Below, one piece after another: positions 50,048 to 59,198 of a stretch of 64,000 nt of DNA (its first letter is position 1; every line of letters begins with the position of its first letter). The position numbers and the translations under genes were made by a program. The notes beneath the pieces were generated by a model, which did not search any database, was not told the DNA's origin, and saw nothing but the letters and a program-made list of their open reading frames with translations. The DNA is from RH-AL1 sp965214415 (lineage in GTDB: Bacteria; Pseudomonadota; Alphaproteobacteria; Rhizobiales; Beijerinckiaceae): NCBI GenBank assembly GCA_965214415.1, contig CBDCBQ010000003.1, forward strand, positions 3,038,001 through 3,102,000. Direction: 5' to 3'.

Positions 50048-51230
50048 GACAACCGGAACCGTGACGCCCGATCCGCTCACCGAGCCTCAGGCCGCTCCTC
50101 GCGCCCGCCTCGAGATCATCGACAAGCTGCGCGGGCTCGTGATCATCCTGATGGTGCTCGATCACGTGCGCGACTTCTTCAGCCGCGACGCGCTGCTCTA
50201 CTCGCCGACGGACCTCGACCACACGACGATCGCCCTGTTCGCCACCCGTTGGGTCACCCACCTTTGCGCGCCGACCTTCATGGCGCTGGCCGGCGTCGCG
50301 GTGTTCCTGCAGCGGGCACGGGGCAAGCGCGGGCTGGCGCTGACGCGTTTTTTGGTCACGCGCGGCCTGTGGCTGATCGCGCTCGAGCTGACCTGGGTCA
50401 GCTTCGGCTTTTCCTTCGACGAACCGTTCGTCCTGCTGCAGGTGATCTGGGCGATCGGCGCCTGTTTCATCCTGCTCGCTCTCGTCGCGCCGCTGCCACC
50501 GCTGGCCGTGCTCGCGCTCGGCCTTGCCATCGTCGGCGGTCATGATGCTTTCGCCCACGTCGTAGTGCACGGGCCGTTCGCGCTCCCCTGGACGCTGATG
50601 ATGGCGCCAGGCCGCATCGCGCACGGGTACGTGCCCTATCCCGCCCTGCCCTGGTTCGGCATCATGGCCTGCGGCTACGGCGCCGGCGGGCTGTTCCAGC
50701 TGGAGCCGGGGCGGCGCGATCGCATCCTGGTGGCGCTCGGTCTCGCCATGCTCGCCGCCTTTGCCCTACTGCGTGGCTTCGACGGCTACGGCGATCCCGC
50801 GACATGGATACGAGGTGCCGACTCGGCGCACAGCGTCCTGGCGTTCCTGAAAGTCACGAAATATCCGCCGTCGCTCGACTATACGCTGGCGACACTCGGC
50901 ATCGTGCTCACGCTCGCGCCGGCGATCGGCAAGATCGGCGGCCGGATCGGTGGGATGTTGCTCACGTTCGGCCGCGTGCCGCTCTTCGTCTACCTGATCC
51001 ACCTGTACCTCGCGCACGGCGCGGCCGTGCTCGTCGGCATGGCGATGGGGGTGCCGGCCAACCTGTTCTTCGGCGGCAGCTCGGCGCGGCTGCTGGCGGC
51101 GGGCGGAGGCGTAAGCCTCGGCGGCGTGTACCTCGCCTGGGCCGCCGTCGTGCTCGCGCTGTGGCCGCTGGCGGCGTGGTACGGCCGATTCAAGATGCGC
51201 CGGCGCGACTGGTGGCTCGGATATTTGTGA
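50046..51230 (+). CDS. Heparan-alpha-glucosaminide acetyltransferase-like membrane protein (DUF1624-type)
   Basis: The 394-residue protein starts with IDKLRGLVIILMVLDHVRDFF, the pattern of DUF1624/HGSNAT-type membrane acyltransferases, with a membrane His (LDHVRDFF). About ten hydrophobic segments follow, with FGRVPLFVYLIHLYLAHGA near the end, typical of the family. Members may acylate sugars of the envelope. ATG 50046 has a short leader; upstream lies the PIN pseudogene on the other strand. No adjacent polysaccharide genes. Confidence 0.75.
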   Translation: MTTGTVTPDPLTEPQAAPRARLEIIDKLRGLVIILMVLDHVRDFFSRDALLYSPTDLDHTTIALFATRWVTHLCAPTFMALAGVAVFLQRARGKRGLALTRFLVTRGLWLIALELTWVSFGFSFDEPFVLLQVIWAIGACFILLALVAPLPPLAVLALGLAIVGGHDAFAHVVVHGPFALPWTLMMAPGRIAHGYVPYPALPWFGIMACGYGAGGLFQLEPGRRDRILVALGLAMLAAFALLRGFDGYGDPATWIRGADSAHSVLAFLKVTKYPPSLDYTLATLGIVLTLAPAIGKIGGRIGGMLLTFGRVPLFVYLIHLYLAHGAAVLVGMAMGVPANLFFGGSSARLLAAGGGVSLGGVYLAWAAVVLALWPLAAWYGRFKMRRRDWWLGYL

Positions 51231-51289
51231 CGCAAGCACCTCGTGAAAGCGCCGCCGGGCCCTGACATGCACGGCGGCGGCTTCAATCG

Positions 51290-52048
51290 CTACTCGGCGG
51301 CGACCTTGCGCTTCGACTTGGGGCCATCGACGGCGATGCGCTCGGGATGGATCGCGGGGTTCTCGACCACCTCGAAGCCATGCTTCTTGGCCCATTTCGT
51401 CGAGATATCGATGGCGCCGTCCTGCCCCTTGCCCGTGGAATCGTTGAAGAATTGGTCGACAAGCCCGGCGGTGGGCGGCAGCACGCCGATCTCGAGCGGC
51501 CCTTTGCCGAGGCCGTCCAGGGCGCACATGAACACCTTCATATGCGTGATCTCGCGCGTCATCAGGAATTGCAGCGCGTCCCTCGTCTCCACGTCATCGG
51601 TGAAGGCCATGAGCCGCTCGTAGGTGATCTTCGCGCGCGCCTCGGCGGCGATGTTGTTGCGCAAATCGACCTCCGGCTGGCCGGTGATCTTGAGATAATC
51701 CGCCGTCCAGGCGCTGCCCGCCGAATTGTACAGGTTGACGCCGCCGCCGCCCGCGATCGACACGAGGGGGTCCGCCTCGGCGGCCTTGCGCCCGGTCTTC
51801 GAGGGCTTCAGATGCATCCGCGCCAGGGTGCCGATGACCTCGAGATGGCTCAGCTCCTCGGTGCCGATGTCCATCAAGATGTCCTTCATCTCGGGGTCGT
51901 CGGTGTTGATGCCCTGAATGGAATATTGCATCGCCGCGGCGAGCTCGCCGTTGGCGCCGCCGAATTGTTCGAGCAGCATGTTGCCGAACTTCGGGTCGGG
52001 CTCACCCACGCGAACGGTGTACATGAGCTGTTTGACGTGATGGTACAT
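51290..52048 (-). CDS. Manganese catalase
   Basis: The 252-residue ferritin-like protein has GANGELAAAMQYSIQG (E35), DIGTEELSHLEVIG (E65, H68), EARAKITYERLMAF and TREITHMKVF (Glu and His of the second pair), the di-manganese ligand set. Mn catalases turn hydrogen peroxide into water and oxygen in the cytoplasm and are frequent in stress regulons. GGAGG lies 7 bp before the ATG. A possible EcfG-type promoter precedes it. The C-terminus is Lys-rich. Confidence 0.92.
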   Translation of the reverse strand: MYHHVKQLMYTVRVGEPDPKFGNMLLEQFGGANGELAAAMQYSIQGINTDDPEMKDILMDIGTEELSHLEVIGTLARMHLKPSKTGRKAAEADPLVSIAGGGGVNLYNSAGSAWTADYLKITGQPEVDLRNNIAAEARAKITYERLMAFTDDVETRDALQFLMTREITHMKVFMCALDGLGKGPLEIGVLPPTAGLVDQFFNDSTGKGQDGAIDISTKWAKKHGFEVVENPAIHPERIAVDGPKSKRKVAAE

Positions 52049-52075
52049 TTGAATGCCTCCAGGCTACCAGCGTCG

Positions 52076-52100
52076 AACTGGCACACCCGGCAGACGTTCC
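52076..52100 (-). promoter_or_regulatory. Possible EcfG (general stress) promoter of Mn catalase
   Basis: On the minus strand GGAAC (52096-52100) is followed after 16 bp by AGTT (52076-52079). The EcfG consensus is GGAAC N16-17 CGTT, so three of four -10 bases agree. The site is about 28 bp before the start codon. The remainder of the gap to the murI start at 52405 shows nothing that I can identify. Confidence 0.4.
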
Positions 52101-52404
52101 GAAATACTGGCATTTGAATTTGCAAGCCGCGTCTTATTGTTTGCGATAGTCCAAAGAATAATCACGTTAAAAGATAGGTCAAATGACACATCAACTTTGC
52201 TGCCTCGGCCGCGAGCTGGTATTTCGCAAGGGCGGCCGGTATCGCCGACGCCGAGTTGGCCGCCGCGATCCCGCGCGGAGGGTGACCTGCATCGTTGCCG
52301 CCGCGTTAACGCGAGTCTGATTGTCTCGCGCGGCCATGCACATCGATCTCGCGGCGGGAAGCCGCTATAGCCCTCGCTCCGCTCCGCCGACGCGCTTCGA
52401 GGCC

Positions 52405-53223
52405 ATGACCGCCACCGCACCCAAAATCCTTGTCTTCGATTCGGGGCTGGGCGGCCTCACGGTCCTGACCGAAATCGCCAAGGCGCGTCCTGACGCCGAA
52501 CTCGTCTACGTCGCCGACGACGCGGCCTTTCCCTACGGAAGCTGGCCGGCCGCCGAACTCAAGGGTCGCGTCGTCGACGTCGTCGGGCGCCTCGTCGACT
52601 CGATGCAGCCGGATGTCTGCGTGATCGCGTGCAACACGATCTCGACGCTCGTGCTGGGTGACCTGCGCGCGGCGTTTCCGGACCTGCCTTTCGTCGGCAC
52701 GGTGCCGGCGATCAAGCCGGCCGCGGCACAGTCGCGCTCGAAGCTGATCTCGGTGCTGGCGACGCCAGGAACCGTCGCGCGCGACTACACCCACGCGCTG
52801 GTCGCCACGTTCGCCGCCGGCTGCGCCGTCACCCTCGTCGGCTCGACCGTGCTCGCGAGCCTCGCCGAAACGGCGATGGCGGGCGACGTGGTCGCGGACG
52901 ACGCGATCGCCGCCGAGATCGCGCCCTGCTTCGTGGTCGAGGGCGAGCGCCGCACCGACGCCATAGTCCTCGCCTGCACGCATTATCCGCTGCTGGTCGA
53001 TCGCTTCGCCGCGCTCGCGCCCTGGCCGGTCGTCTGGCTCGATCCGGCTCCCGCCATCGCGCGGCGGGTCGACACCGTCGTCGCCGAAGCGGGATTCGCG
53101 ACGTCGTCGCCGCGCGCCGCGCCAATTGCGGCGCTCTTCACCAGCGGCCGGACGATGAGCCCGGCGGTGGCCCGCGCGTTCGAGAGCCGCGGCCTCAGCT
53201 TCGCGAGGGGCGCCGCGCCCTAG
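52405..53223 (+). CDS. murI: Glutamate racemase
   Basis: The 272-residue enzyme has ILVFDSGLGGLTVL near its start, VIACNTIS and VLACTHYPLL with the two catalytic Cys, as in MurI, which supplies D-glutamate for peptidoglycan. ATG 52405 is preferred to an upstream in-frame ATG at 52336, since it begins at the first beta strand. The 3' end overlaps the convergent GNAT gene by 29 bp. Length is normal. Confidence 0.92.
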   Translation: MTATAPKILVFDSGLGGLTVLTEIAKARPDAELVYVADDAAFPYGSWPAAELKGRVVDVVGRLVDSMQPDVCVIACNTISTLVLGDLRAAFPDLPFVGTVPAIKPAAAQSRSKLISVLATPGTVARDYTHALVATFAAGCAVTLVGSTVLASLAETAMAGDVVADDAIAAEIAPCFVVEGERRTDAIVLACTHYPLLVDRFAALAPWPVVWLDPAPAIARRVDTVVAEAGFATSSPRAAPIAALFTSGRTMSPAVARAFESRGLSFARGAAP

Positions 53224-53743
53224 CGGACGAGAATGTCCGCAGATCGGTCGGCAGATGCAGCACGAGCGCCGTGCGCGACTGCCGCCGCCAGGCGACGGGA
53301 AGTCCGGCCGCCGCCCGGAAGCCGAGCGCCTCCAGCGACTTGGCCCGATCCCGATTTTCGGCGACGGTCAGAAGCGCGGAGCAGCGCACCTGACGAGCCC
53401 GCTCGATCCGCGCGGCATCGAGCGCCTTGTCCAGGTGAAGGCCGAGGTAGTGCCGGTTGACGACGCAATGGCTCATCACCGCGACGGGATAGCGCAAGCC
53501 CTTGACCAGCGGCTCATACAGCGGCCCGTCCGCCATGCCTTCGAGCGAGGAATGGATGGACATGCGGGCGGCCGCGACAAGCTCGGCGTCGTTGTAGACG
53601 CACCAGTGGCAGGCGCGCAGATCGAAAGAGTCGGTCCAAGCAAGCATGTCCGGCGACAGCGAGATGCTGCGTCCGAGGGACATGGCGCGAAGTCGGATGA
53701 CCTGCGGCAGGATCGAGCTGGCCTCGGCCTCCTCGATCCGCAT
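53195..53743 (-). CDS. GNAT-like N-acyltransferase
   Basis: The 182-residue protein begins MRIEEAEASSILPQVIRLRAMSLGRS and has CHWCVYNDAELVAAARMSIH, VAVMSHCVVNRHYLGLHLDKALDAARIERAR and LTVAENRDRAKSLEALGFRAAAG. The pattern of a strand, then an RxxGLG-like turn and helix, is that of GNAT acetyltransferases, although the acetyl-CoA loop (YLGLHL) is weak. Substrate unknown. It overlaps the end of murI on the other strand. Confidence 0.65.
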   Translation of the reverse strand: MRIEEAEASSILPQVIRLRAMSLGRSISLSPDMLAWTDSFDLRACHWCVYNDAELVAAARMSIHSSLEGMADGPLYEPLVKGLRYPVAVMSHCVVNRHYLGLHLDKALDAARIERARQVRCSALLTVAENRDRAKSLEALGFRAAAGLPVAWRRQSRTALVLHLPTDLRTFSSARARRPSRS

Positions 53744-53958
53744 GTACCCGAGCCGGGCTGGGACGGGGCCGTTGCCGGGACCGGTTGGCGTGTCGCGCAA
53801 TGCCCGTACCGTGATCAGGAGTAGCCACCGAGGGCGCGAACCCTCACCGAGGACTGAAGGTCATTCCTCACCGAAGATCAACAACCTCCCCGTAACATCT
53901 TTCGCGTTCGTCACAATCCGATACATTAGTTCAATGACAGGGGCTCTGCGTCGACGGG

Positions 53959-55425
53959 CTAAACGGCGCCCCGGGCACCGCGCTTCGAGAACTCCATCTC
54001 GCGATCGGCGACCGAGCCCAGCCTCAACGCGAGGCAATCGAGCAGGTAGTTCTGGTGGAGCCGCCAGGGCGTCTTCGATCCCTGCTTTGGAAACGTGTCG
54101 ATCGAGCGCTGGATGTAGCCGGACGAGAAGTCGATCAACGGAAGCGCCTCGACCGACGGGTCGGTCCGTCGCGGCACGCAGGACGAGTATCCCTTCCTGT
54201 CCATGTAGGCGATGAGCCGGCAGACGTAGGCGCAGGTGAGATCGCATTTCAGCGTCCAGGACGCGTTCGTGTAGCCGATCGACGTCGCCAGGTTCGGCAC
54301 GTCGCTGTACATCATGCCCTTGTAGCTCATCGCCTCGCCGAGCTGGACCGGCTTGCCGTCGACATCGATCGTCAAGCCGCCGAGCAGCTTCATCGTCAGC
54401 CCGGTGGCGGCGACGACGATGTCGGCCTTCAGGACGCGACCGGAGGCGAGCCGGATGCCATCCTCGGTGAACGTCTCGATCGTGTCCGTCGCCATCGACG
54501 CCTTGCCCTTCTTCAGCGAGCGGAACAGGTCCGCGTCAGGCACGAGGCAGAGGCGCTGGTCCCAGGGCTGGTAGCGTGGCGTGAAATGGGTCGCGACATC
54601 GAAGCCCGGGCCGAGCGTCTTGCGCACCATGCCGATGATCCGCGCCTTGAACTTCTCCGGCCGCGAGCGCGCGAGCTTGTAGAAGAACATCGTGAGCAGC
54701 ACGTTGCGCCAGCGGATCAGCGCGTAGGCGACCTTCGCCGGGAGCCGTCGGCGCAGCCGGTCGGCGAGCTTGTCGCGCGACGGCATCGAGACGACGTAGC
54801 TCGGCGAGCGCTGCAGCATCGTGACGTGATCGGCCGTTTGCGCCAGCGCCGGCACCAGCGTCACCGCCGTGGCGCCGCTGCCGATCACGACGACCTGCTT
54901 GCCGTCGTAATCGAGATCGGCGGGCCATTGCTGCGGGTGCACCAGGCGGCCTTTGAAGCGCTCGGCGCCCGCGAAGTCCGGCATGTAGCCGGCCGCGTAA
55001 TCGTAGTAGCCGGTGCAGGTGAAAATGAAGCCGCAGGTGAGGCAAACCGGCTCGCCCTCGCGCTCGGCTTCGATCGTCCAGATCGCGTCCGCCGAGGACC
55101 AGCTCGCGCGCTTCACCTGATGGCGAAAGCGGATGTGGCGATCGATGCCATTCTCGCGCGCCGTATCGCGGATGTAGTTGAGGATCGAGCCCCCGTCGGC
55201 GATCGCCTTGCCTTCGGTCCAGGGACGGAAGGAATAGCCGAGCGTGTACATGTCGGAATCGGACCGCAGCCCCGGGTAGCGGAACAGGTCCCAGGTGCCG
55301 CCGATCGCGTCGCGGCTTTCGAGGATGCAATAGCTCTTGCCGGGCAGGTTCGTCTGCAGGTGGTAGCCCGCGCCGATCCCGGAGAGGCCGGCGCCGATGA
55401 CGATGACGTCGAAATGCTCGCTCAT
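53959..55425 (-). CDS. Flavin-containing (Baeyer-Villiger-type) monooxygenase
   Basis: The 488-residue protein has FDVIVIGAGLSGIGAGYHL (FAD motif), FKGRLVHPQQWP, matching the Baeyer-Villiger fingerprint FxGxxxHxxxWP, and KQVVVIGSGATAVTLVPALA for NADPH. IVVAATGLTMKLLGGL is a late conserved segment. It resembles alkane or ketone monooxygenases of the AlmA/FMO group. The start at 55425 is 1 bp after the stop of the SDR gene, so the two are coupled. Substrate is unknown; a ketone or long-chain compound is likely. Confidence 0.88.
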   Translation of the reverse strand: MSEHFDVIVIGAGLSGIGAGYHLQTNLPGKSYCILESRDAIGGTWDLFRYPGLRSDSDMYTLGYSFRPWTEGKAIADGGSILNYIRDTARENGIDRHIRFRHQVKRASWSSADAIWTIEAEREGEPVCLTCGFIFTCTGYYDYAAGYMPDFAGAERFKGRLVHPQQWPADLDYDGKQVVVIGSGATAVTLVPALAQTADHVTMLQRSPSYVVSMPSRDKLADRLRRRLPAKVAYALIRWRNVLLTMFFYKLARSRPEKFKARIIGMVRKTLGPGFDVATHFTPRYQPWDQRLCLVPDADLFRSLKKGKASMATDTIETFTEDGIRLASGRVLKADIVVAATGLTMKLLGGLTIDVDGKPVQLGEAMSYKGMMYSDVPNLATSIGYTNASWTLKCDLTCAYVCRLIAYMDRKGYSSCVPRRTDPSVEALPLIDFSSGYIQRSIDTFPKQGSKTPWRLHQNYLLDCLALRLGSVADREMEFSKRGARGAV

Positions 55426-55426
55426 G

Positions 55427-56230
55427 TCAGCTCCGCCCGCGCCCAAGGAGTTTCCAATAGCCGACTGGCGCGATGCGTTCGATCAGCGCCGCGAGCTTGG
55501 CGTCGTTGCCGACGATCACGCGGGCCTTGCGCCGCTCGATAGCCCGCACGATCGTCTCGCCGGCCTGCTCGGGCGGCATCTTCAAGAAGGCCTCGAAGGC
55601 CTTCTTCTCCCGCGCGGCCTCTTCCGGCGGCACCCCGCTCGGCGCCCTTGCGTTGCGGGCGATCGACGTGGCGACGCCGCCCGGGTGCACGACGGTGACG
55701 CCGACGGACGTGCCGGCGAGTTCGTGCCGCAGAGATTCGGAAAAGCCGCGCACCGCGAACTTCGCCGCGACATACGCCGTCTGGCCTGGTGGCGCGATCA
55801 GCCCGAACACGCTCGAGATGTTGACGAGACGCGCGTCCGCGCTGGCGCGAAGCAATGGAAGGAACGCGCGCGTCATCCGCACGACGCCCTGGAAATTGAT
55901 GGCGAAAAGCCAGTCGAAGTCCGCCGCCGAGACCTGCTCGAATGTCCCGCCCAGTGCCACGCCGGCATTGTTGACGACGATGTCCACCCCCCCGTGATCG
56001 GCGGAAACCACCTGCGGCAGCGCGGCGACCGCGTCGACATCGGCGACGTCGAGCCGATGGCGGCTGACGCGGACGCCGGTTGGAATGAGCTCGCCGGTGG
56101 CCGCCATGCCCGTCTCGTCGCGATCGGCCAGCGCCAGATGACAGCCGCGGCGCGCGAGCGAGACCGCGATCGCCCGGCCGATGCCGCTCGCGGCACCCGT
56201 GACGACGGCCACGCGGCCGGTGAGATCCAT
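55427..56230 (-). CDS. Short-chain dehydrogenase paired with the monooxygenase
   Basis: The 267-residue protein has VAVVTGAASGIGRAIAVSL, DIVVNNAGVALGG, catalytic NISSVFGLIAPPGQTAYVAAK (Ser, Tyr, Lys) and a C-terminal ERRKARVIVGNDAKLAALIE, usual for SDRs linked to FMO genes in mycobacteria and proteobacteria. Oxidation of an alcohol to the ketone used by the monooxygenase is a reasonable model. ATG 56230 is chosen over TTG or other starts to 56251. A TetR gene diverges 50 bp away. Confidence 0.88.
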   Translation of the reverse strand: MDLTGRVAVVTGAASGIGRAIAVSLARRGCHLALADRDETGMAATGELIPTGVRVSRHRLDVADVDAVAALPQVVSADHGGVDIVVNNAGVALGGTFEQVSAADFDWLFAINFQGVVRMTRAFLPLLRASADARLVNISSVFGLIAPPGQTAYVAAKFAVRGFSESLRHELAGTSVGVTVVHPGGVATSIARNARAPSGVPPEEAAREKKAFEAFLKMPPEQAGETIVRAIERRKARVIVGNDAKLAALIERIAPVGYWKLLGRGRS

Positions 56231-56262
56231 GCGTGAGTTTCGTCCTTGCATGAACGCCGAGA

Positions 56263-56274
56263 TAAGCTAACTTA
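56263..56274. promoter_or_regulatory. Putative TetR operator
   Basis: TAAG CTAA CTTA is an inverted repeat (TAAG/CTTA) in the 49-bp gap between the divergent SDR and TetR genes, a usual place for autoregulatory TetR sites. Confidence 0.5.
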
Positions 56275-56279
56275 CACGA

Positions 56280-56900
56280 ATGTCAACTAAATCGACTCCG
56301 ATGGTCGAGCGCCGGCGTAAACCTGAGATCGTGCGACGCGAGGCGTTGGAGGCGGGTCGGCGGCTCCTGATCGCCAGCGGGCCCGGCGCGGTCACGCTGA
56401 AAGCGGTCGGCGGCGCGCTCGAGATGAGCCACGCCAACCTGATCCATCATTTCGGCTCGGCGGACGCGTTTCAGGCGGCGCTCAAGGATCTGATCGTCTC
56501 GGACCTGACCCGCCAGATCACCGCGCTTGTCACCGGGACGGACGGCGCGACACCCGGCACGGCATCGATCGTCGACCGGGTGTTCGCGGCCTACGACGCG
56601 GGTGGGATCGCCATCATGATGGCCTGGTCGGCGCTCAGCGGCGCCCCGCATGACGAGGCCGGCATCGGGCATGTCACGCGCAACCTCGTCGCCGCCCTGG
56701 AGCCGCGCATCGAAGGCCTGGACGCCGCGGCGCGCGCCCGCGAGATCGTCACGCTCGTCACGCTGCTGGCGTTCGCCGACGGGCTGATCGGCAAGTCGCT
56801 GGCCGCGGCGGTCGGCACGGAGCGCGCGCCAATCAGGGCGATGGCTGCGCGCCTGGTCGAAGGGCTGCTCGTGGGAGATCGAGGCTCCGGCGACGTCTAG
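56280..56900 (+). CDS. TetR-family repressor
   Basis: The 206-residue protein has an N-terminal helix-turn-helix: ARRLLIASGPGAVTLKAVGG-like sequence, then LEMSHANLIHHFGSADAF, the TetR recognition helix with HHFGS in the place of YHHFxS. The ligand domain is helical and variable. It probably controls the divergent SDR-monooxygenase operon and itself; ligand may be a substrate of that pathway. It ends by overlapping the convergent lipoprotein gene by 4 bp. Confidence 0.88.
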   Translation: MSTKSTPMVERRRKPEIVRREALEAGRRLLIASGPGAVTLKAVGGALEMSHANLIHHFGSADAFQAALKDLIVSDLTRQITALVTGTDGATPGTASIVDRVFAAYDAGGIAIMMAWSALSGAPHDEAGIGHVTRNLVAALEPRIEGLDAAARAREIVTLVTLLAFADGLIGKSLAAAVGTERAPIRAMAARLVEGLLVGDRGSGDV

Positions 56901-57229
56901 GCGCGATAGCCGTGCTGCGCCTTCGAGTTCGCGACGATCGCATGCGCCTCGCCGCCCTTGCCGGCGGAGCATGCGGATGCCGCGCGGGCCATCTCGTGCT
57001 GGATCTGGTCGTAGACCTTCTGCTCGACGTTGCCGGTGTCGAGGTCGCCCTTCACCACGGTCTCGTACCTGTCGATCTCGACGGTGCACGGCGCGCCGGG
57101 CGGCATGTGGAAGGAGGACACGACGATCGGCGCCGACGCGGTCGGGCCTGCCATGCCACCGGTCTCGTTGCAGCCAGACAGCGCCACTACGGCGCCGATG
57201 GCGATCAGGGAAATGCGAAAACGCGTCAT
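56897..57229 (-). CDS. Small lipoprotein
   Basis: The 110-residue product has a lipobox in SLIAIGAVVALSGCNETG (cleavage before Cys20) and a mature part with VVSSFHMPPGAPCTVEIDRYE and EMARAASACSAGKGGEAHAI. Anchoring in the envelope is likely, though Asp-like sorting is not visible. The family is familiar from alphaproteobacteria but lacks a known function. GAGGAG lies upstream of the ATG. Confidence 0.7.
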   Translation of the reverse strand: MTRFRISLIAIGAVVALSGCNETGGMAGPTASAPIVVSSFHMPPGAPCTVEIDRYETVVKGDLDTGNVEQKVYDQIQHEMARAASACSAGKGGEAHAIVANSKAQHGYRA

Positions 57230-57383
57230 GGCCGAGTGCTCCTCGGCGGCCACCCTAGCGCAGGGCGGACGCCTTGAACATTGGCCGCGCAGGACCGGCA
57301 CGCCGCTGCAAGCGGGATGGCCCAAATAAGACGCCGCATCGCAGGACGCGACGCGGCTTGTCTCCGAGGAAGACCTCGAAATC

Positions 57384-57605
57384 CTAGAGGTGACCAGCGT
57401 ACGTCGGCGGCGCCGCGAGCCCGGCACTCGCCTTCGACACGGACGGTGTGTCGAACCTGACGAGCGCGCCCAGCGCGGTCGCGGCCAGCACGATGACAAT
57501 GATCAAGGTTACGGAGATGTTGAATTGACGACGCGCCGAGGTGCTGTCGTAGTCCCGAATGAAACCGGCGTCCGGCGCCTGCTCGAAATGGTCCGCAATC
57601 GACAT
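57384..57605 (-). CDS. Small single-span membrane protein
   Basis: The 73-residue protein is MSIADHFEQAPDAGFIRDYD, a basic stretch, then one hydrophobic segment (ISVTLIIVIVLAATALGALV) and a short tail. One membrane span with the N-terminus probably in the cytoplasm. No known family. The gap between it and the GT87-like gene (57606-57760) holds only its promoter. Confidence 0.55.
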   Translation of the reverse strand: MSIADHFEQAPDAGFIRDYDSTSARRQFNISVTLIIVIVLAATALGALVRFDTPSVSKASAGLAAPPTYAGHL

Positions 57606-57760
57606 CGAAGTACTCCCCACGCCCGATGTCGCCGATACTCCCCGGAATATCCCAATATCCCGTTTTCGGTCGCGACAAACCCAAGCGTATTCGCGACAGA
57701 AACGCGGCACTGGCGCAACAGTTGCGCACCCAGCGTGTCGCGGATCAAAAAATCAAAGAC

Positions 57761-59119
57761 TTAAACTTGACCATTCCTTACCGGCCCGGCGCAGCGGGGT
57801 CGGTGATCGTTCCAGGCGGATGCGACGACGAGGGCGAACAGCGCGAGCGTGACAACGAGGCCGATCGGCACGGCGAGGGCCTTCGCGGCGGTTCGCGCCA
57901 CGAGCGGCATCACCCAGCCGATCGCGAGCACCGTCTTGGAATGGGGCGGGAAGCCCGTCTCTAGGTGGACGGCAACGAGCGCGGCGAGCGCCGGGCCGAG
58001 CAGGACCATGTCGTAGTCCATCGCATAGGGCGTCACGAGCAGGCTCGCGATCGCCAGTCCGGCGACCTTCAGCCGATGATCGTGCGCCCCCGCCCAAAGC
58101 CACGCCAGCCCCACGAAGACGGCGAGGGCGACGGCGCCCTGCATCGCGTAGGCGACCGGCAGCGGCGCATTCCACAGTCTGCCGGCGGCGAAGGCGCTCT
58201 GCAGCTTGTAGCTTTCGAGGCCGCCCATCTCGAGAATGACGTGGCGGACGAAGTCGAGGTTGGCGACGAACGCCCGCCACGGCGCGAGCCCGTACGCCCA
58301 AAAGGTCGCCGCGGCCATCGTCGCCATGGTCGCGACCGCGGCGGCGATCGCCCGCCAATGCCGCCCGGCGAGGAGCGCGACCGGCAGCGCCAGCGCCAGC
58401 TGTGGCTTGTAGGCGAGCAGGCCGAGGAGAATGCCGGCGGCGACGGGCCGACGCGGGACCATCAGCGCGCCGAGCGCGAGAAGCCCGGCCGACAGAAAGC
58501 CGTTCTGGCCGTGCAGCAGGTTGATCGCGACCGCGGGGAAGGCCAGCGCCGCCACCACGATGTCGCGCCGCGCCAGCGACGTGCCGGCGAGGCAGCGCGC
58601 GACGCCGGTGAGATAGAGCGCGAGGGTGCCGCCCTGCCACACCGCCAGCGCCGCGAGATACGGCAGCGCCGCGAGGGCGCCCGCCACCGCCAGGAAGAAC
58701 GGCGGATACGGCCATGGCAGGAACGAGTCGGACGGCCCAAAAGCCGCGGCCTGGGCGGCGGCGTGGGCCGCGTTGTCGTAGGGCTGCGCCGCGTGGCCCG
58801 CGCGCACCTCCTGGCCCGCCACCCAGACACCGCAGAAATCCGTGCCGAGCGGGCGATCCCAGCGATCGATGCCGCCATGGCTCGTGAGGACGAGCCCGGC
58901 GACGGCCAGCACCAGCACGGCGCCGACGATGCGCGGGTAGGCGCGCAGCCGCTCCGGCGTCAGCCAGTCACCATTCCGCAACGCACCGGGTCGCGAGGCG
59001 CCGGTTCGCGAGGCGCCGGTTCGCAAGGCGCCGGTTCGCAAGACGCGGGTTTGCAAGACGCCGGTTCGCAAGTCCGTACTCGGCGCGTGCGCCGCTCGTC
59101 GATCGATCGAAGGCTGCAT
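57761..59119 (-). CDS. GT87-like (DUF2029) polytopic glycosyltransferase
   Basis: The 452-residue membrane protein has about ten hydrophobic segments. A first external loop contains LGTDFCGVWVAGQEVRAGHA, with an Asp typical of GT-C transferases, and SFLPWPYPPFFLAVAGALAAL follows. LLHGQNGFLSAGLLALGAL and AYKPQLAL are GT87/DUF2029 signatures. GT87 enzymes (such as mycobacterial PimE) use polyprenyl-phosphate mannose. Before the first helix is a region of about 35 residues with a repeated RTGAL/RTGAS unit (15-bp DNA repeat). The start at 59119 is preferred. Confidence 0.8.
   Translation of the reverse strand: MQPSIDRRAAHAPSTDLRTGVLQTRVLRTGALRTGASRTGASRPGALRNGDWLTPERLRAYPRIVGAVLVLAVAGLVLTSHGGIDRWDRPLGTDFCGVWVAGQEVRAGHAAQPYDNAAHAAAQAAAFGPSDSFLPWPYPPFFLAVAGALAALPYLAALAVWQGGTLALYLTGVARCLAGTSLARRDIVVAALAFPAVAINLLHGQNGFLSAGLLALGALMVPRRPVAAGILLGLLAYKPQLALALPVALLAGRHWRAIAAAVATMATMAAATFWAYGLAPWRAFVANLDFVRHVILEMGGLESYKLQSAFAAGRLWNAPLPVAYAMQGAVALAVFVGLAWLWAGAHDHRLKVAGLAIASLLVTPYAMDYDMVLLGPALAALVAVHLETGFPPHSKTVLAIGWVMPLVARTAAKALAVPIGLVVTLALFALVVASAWNDHRPRCAGPVRNGQV
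58983..59072. repeat. Six 15-bp tandem repeats in the GT87-like gene
   Basis: Six units from 58983 to 59072, based on GCGCCGGTTCGCAAG, encode a repeated L/S-R-T-G-A motif at the protein's N-terminus before the first membrane helix. Confidence 0.88.
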
Positions 59120-59198
59120 GTCGTTCCGCCGGTTCGTGGGCGATCGTAGCCGGACGAGGTTAACCGGCGGTACGCTGCCCGCGCCTAAGGACCACGAC

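Noticed and set aside
58983..59072. Regular repeats resembling a CRISPR array
   Set aside because: The 15-bp units are contiguous with no spacers and lie in frame inside a gene.
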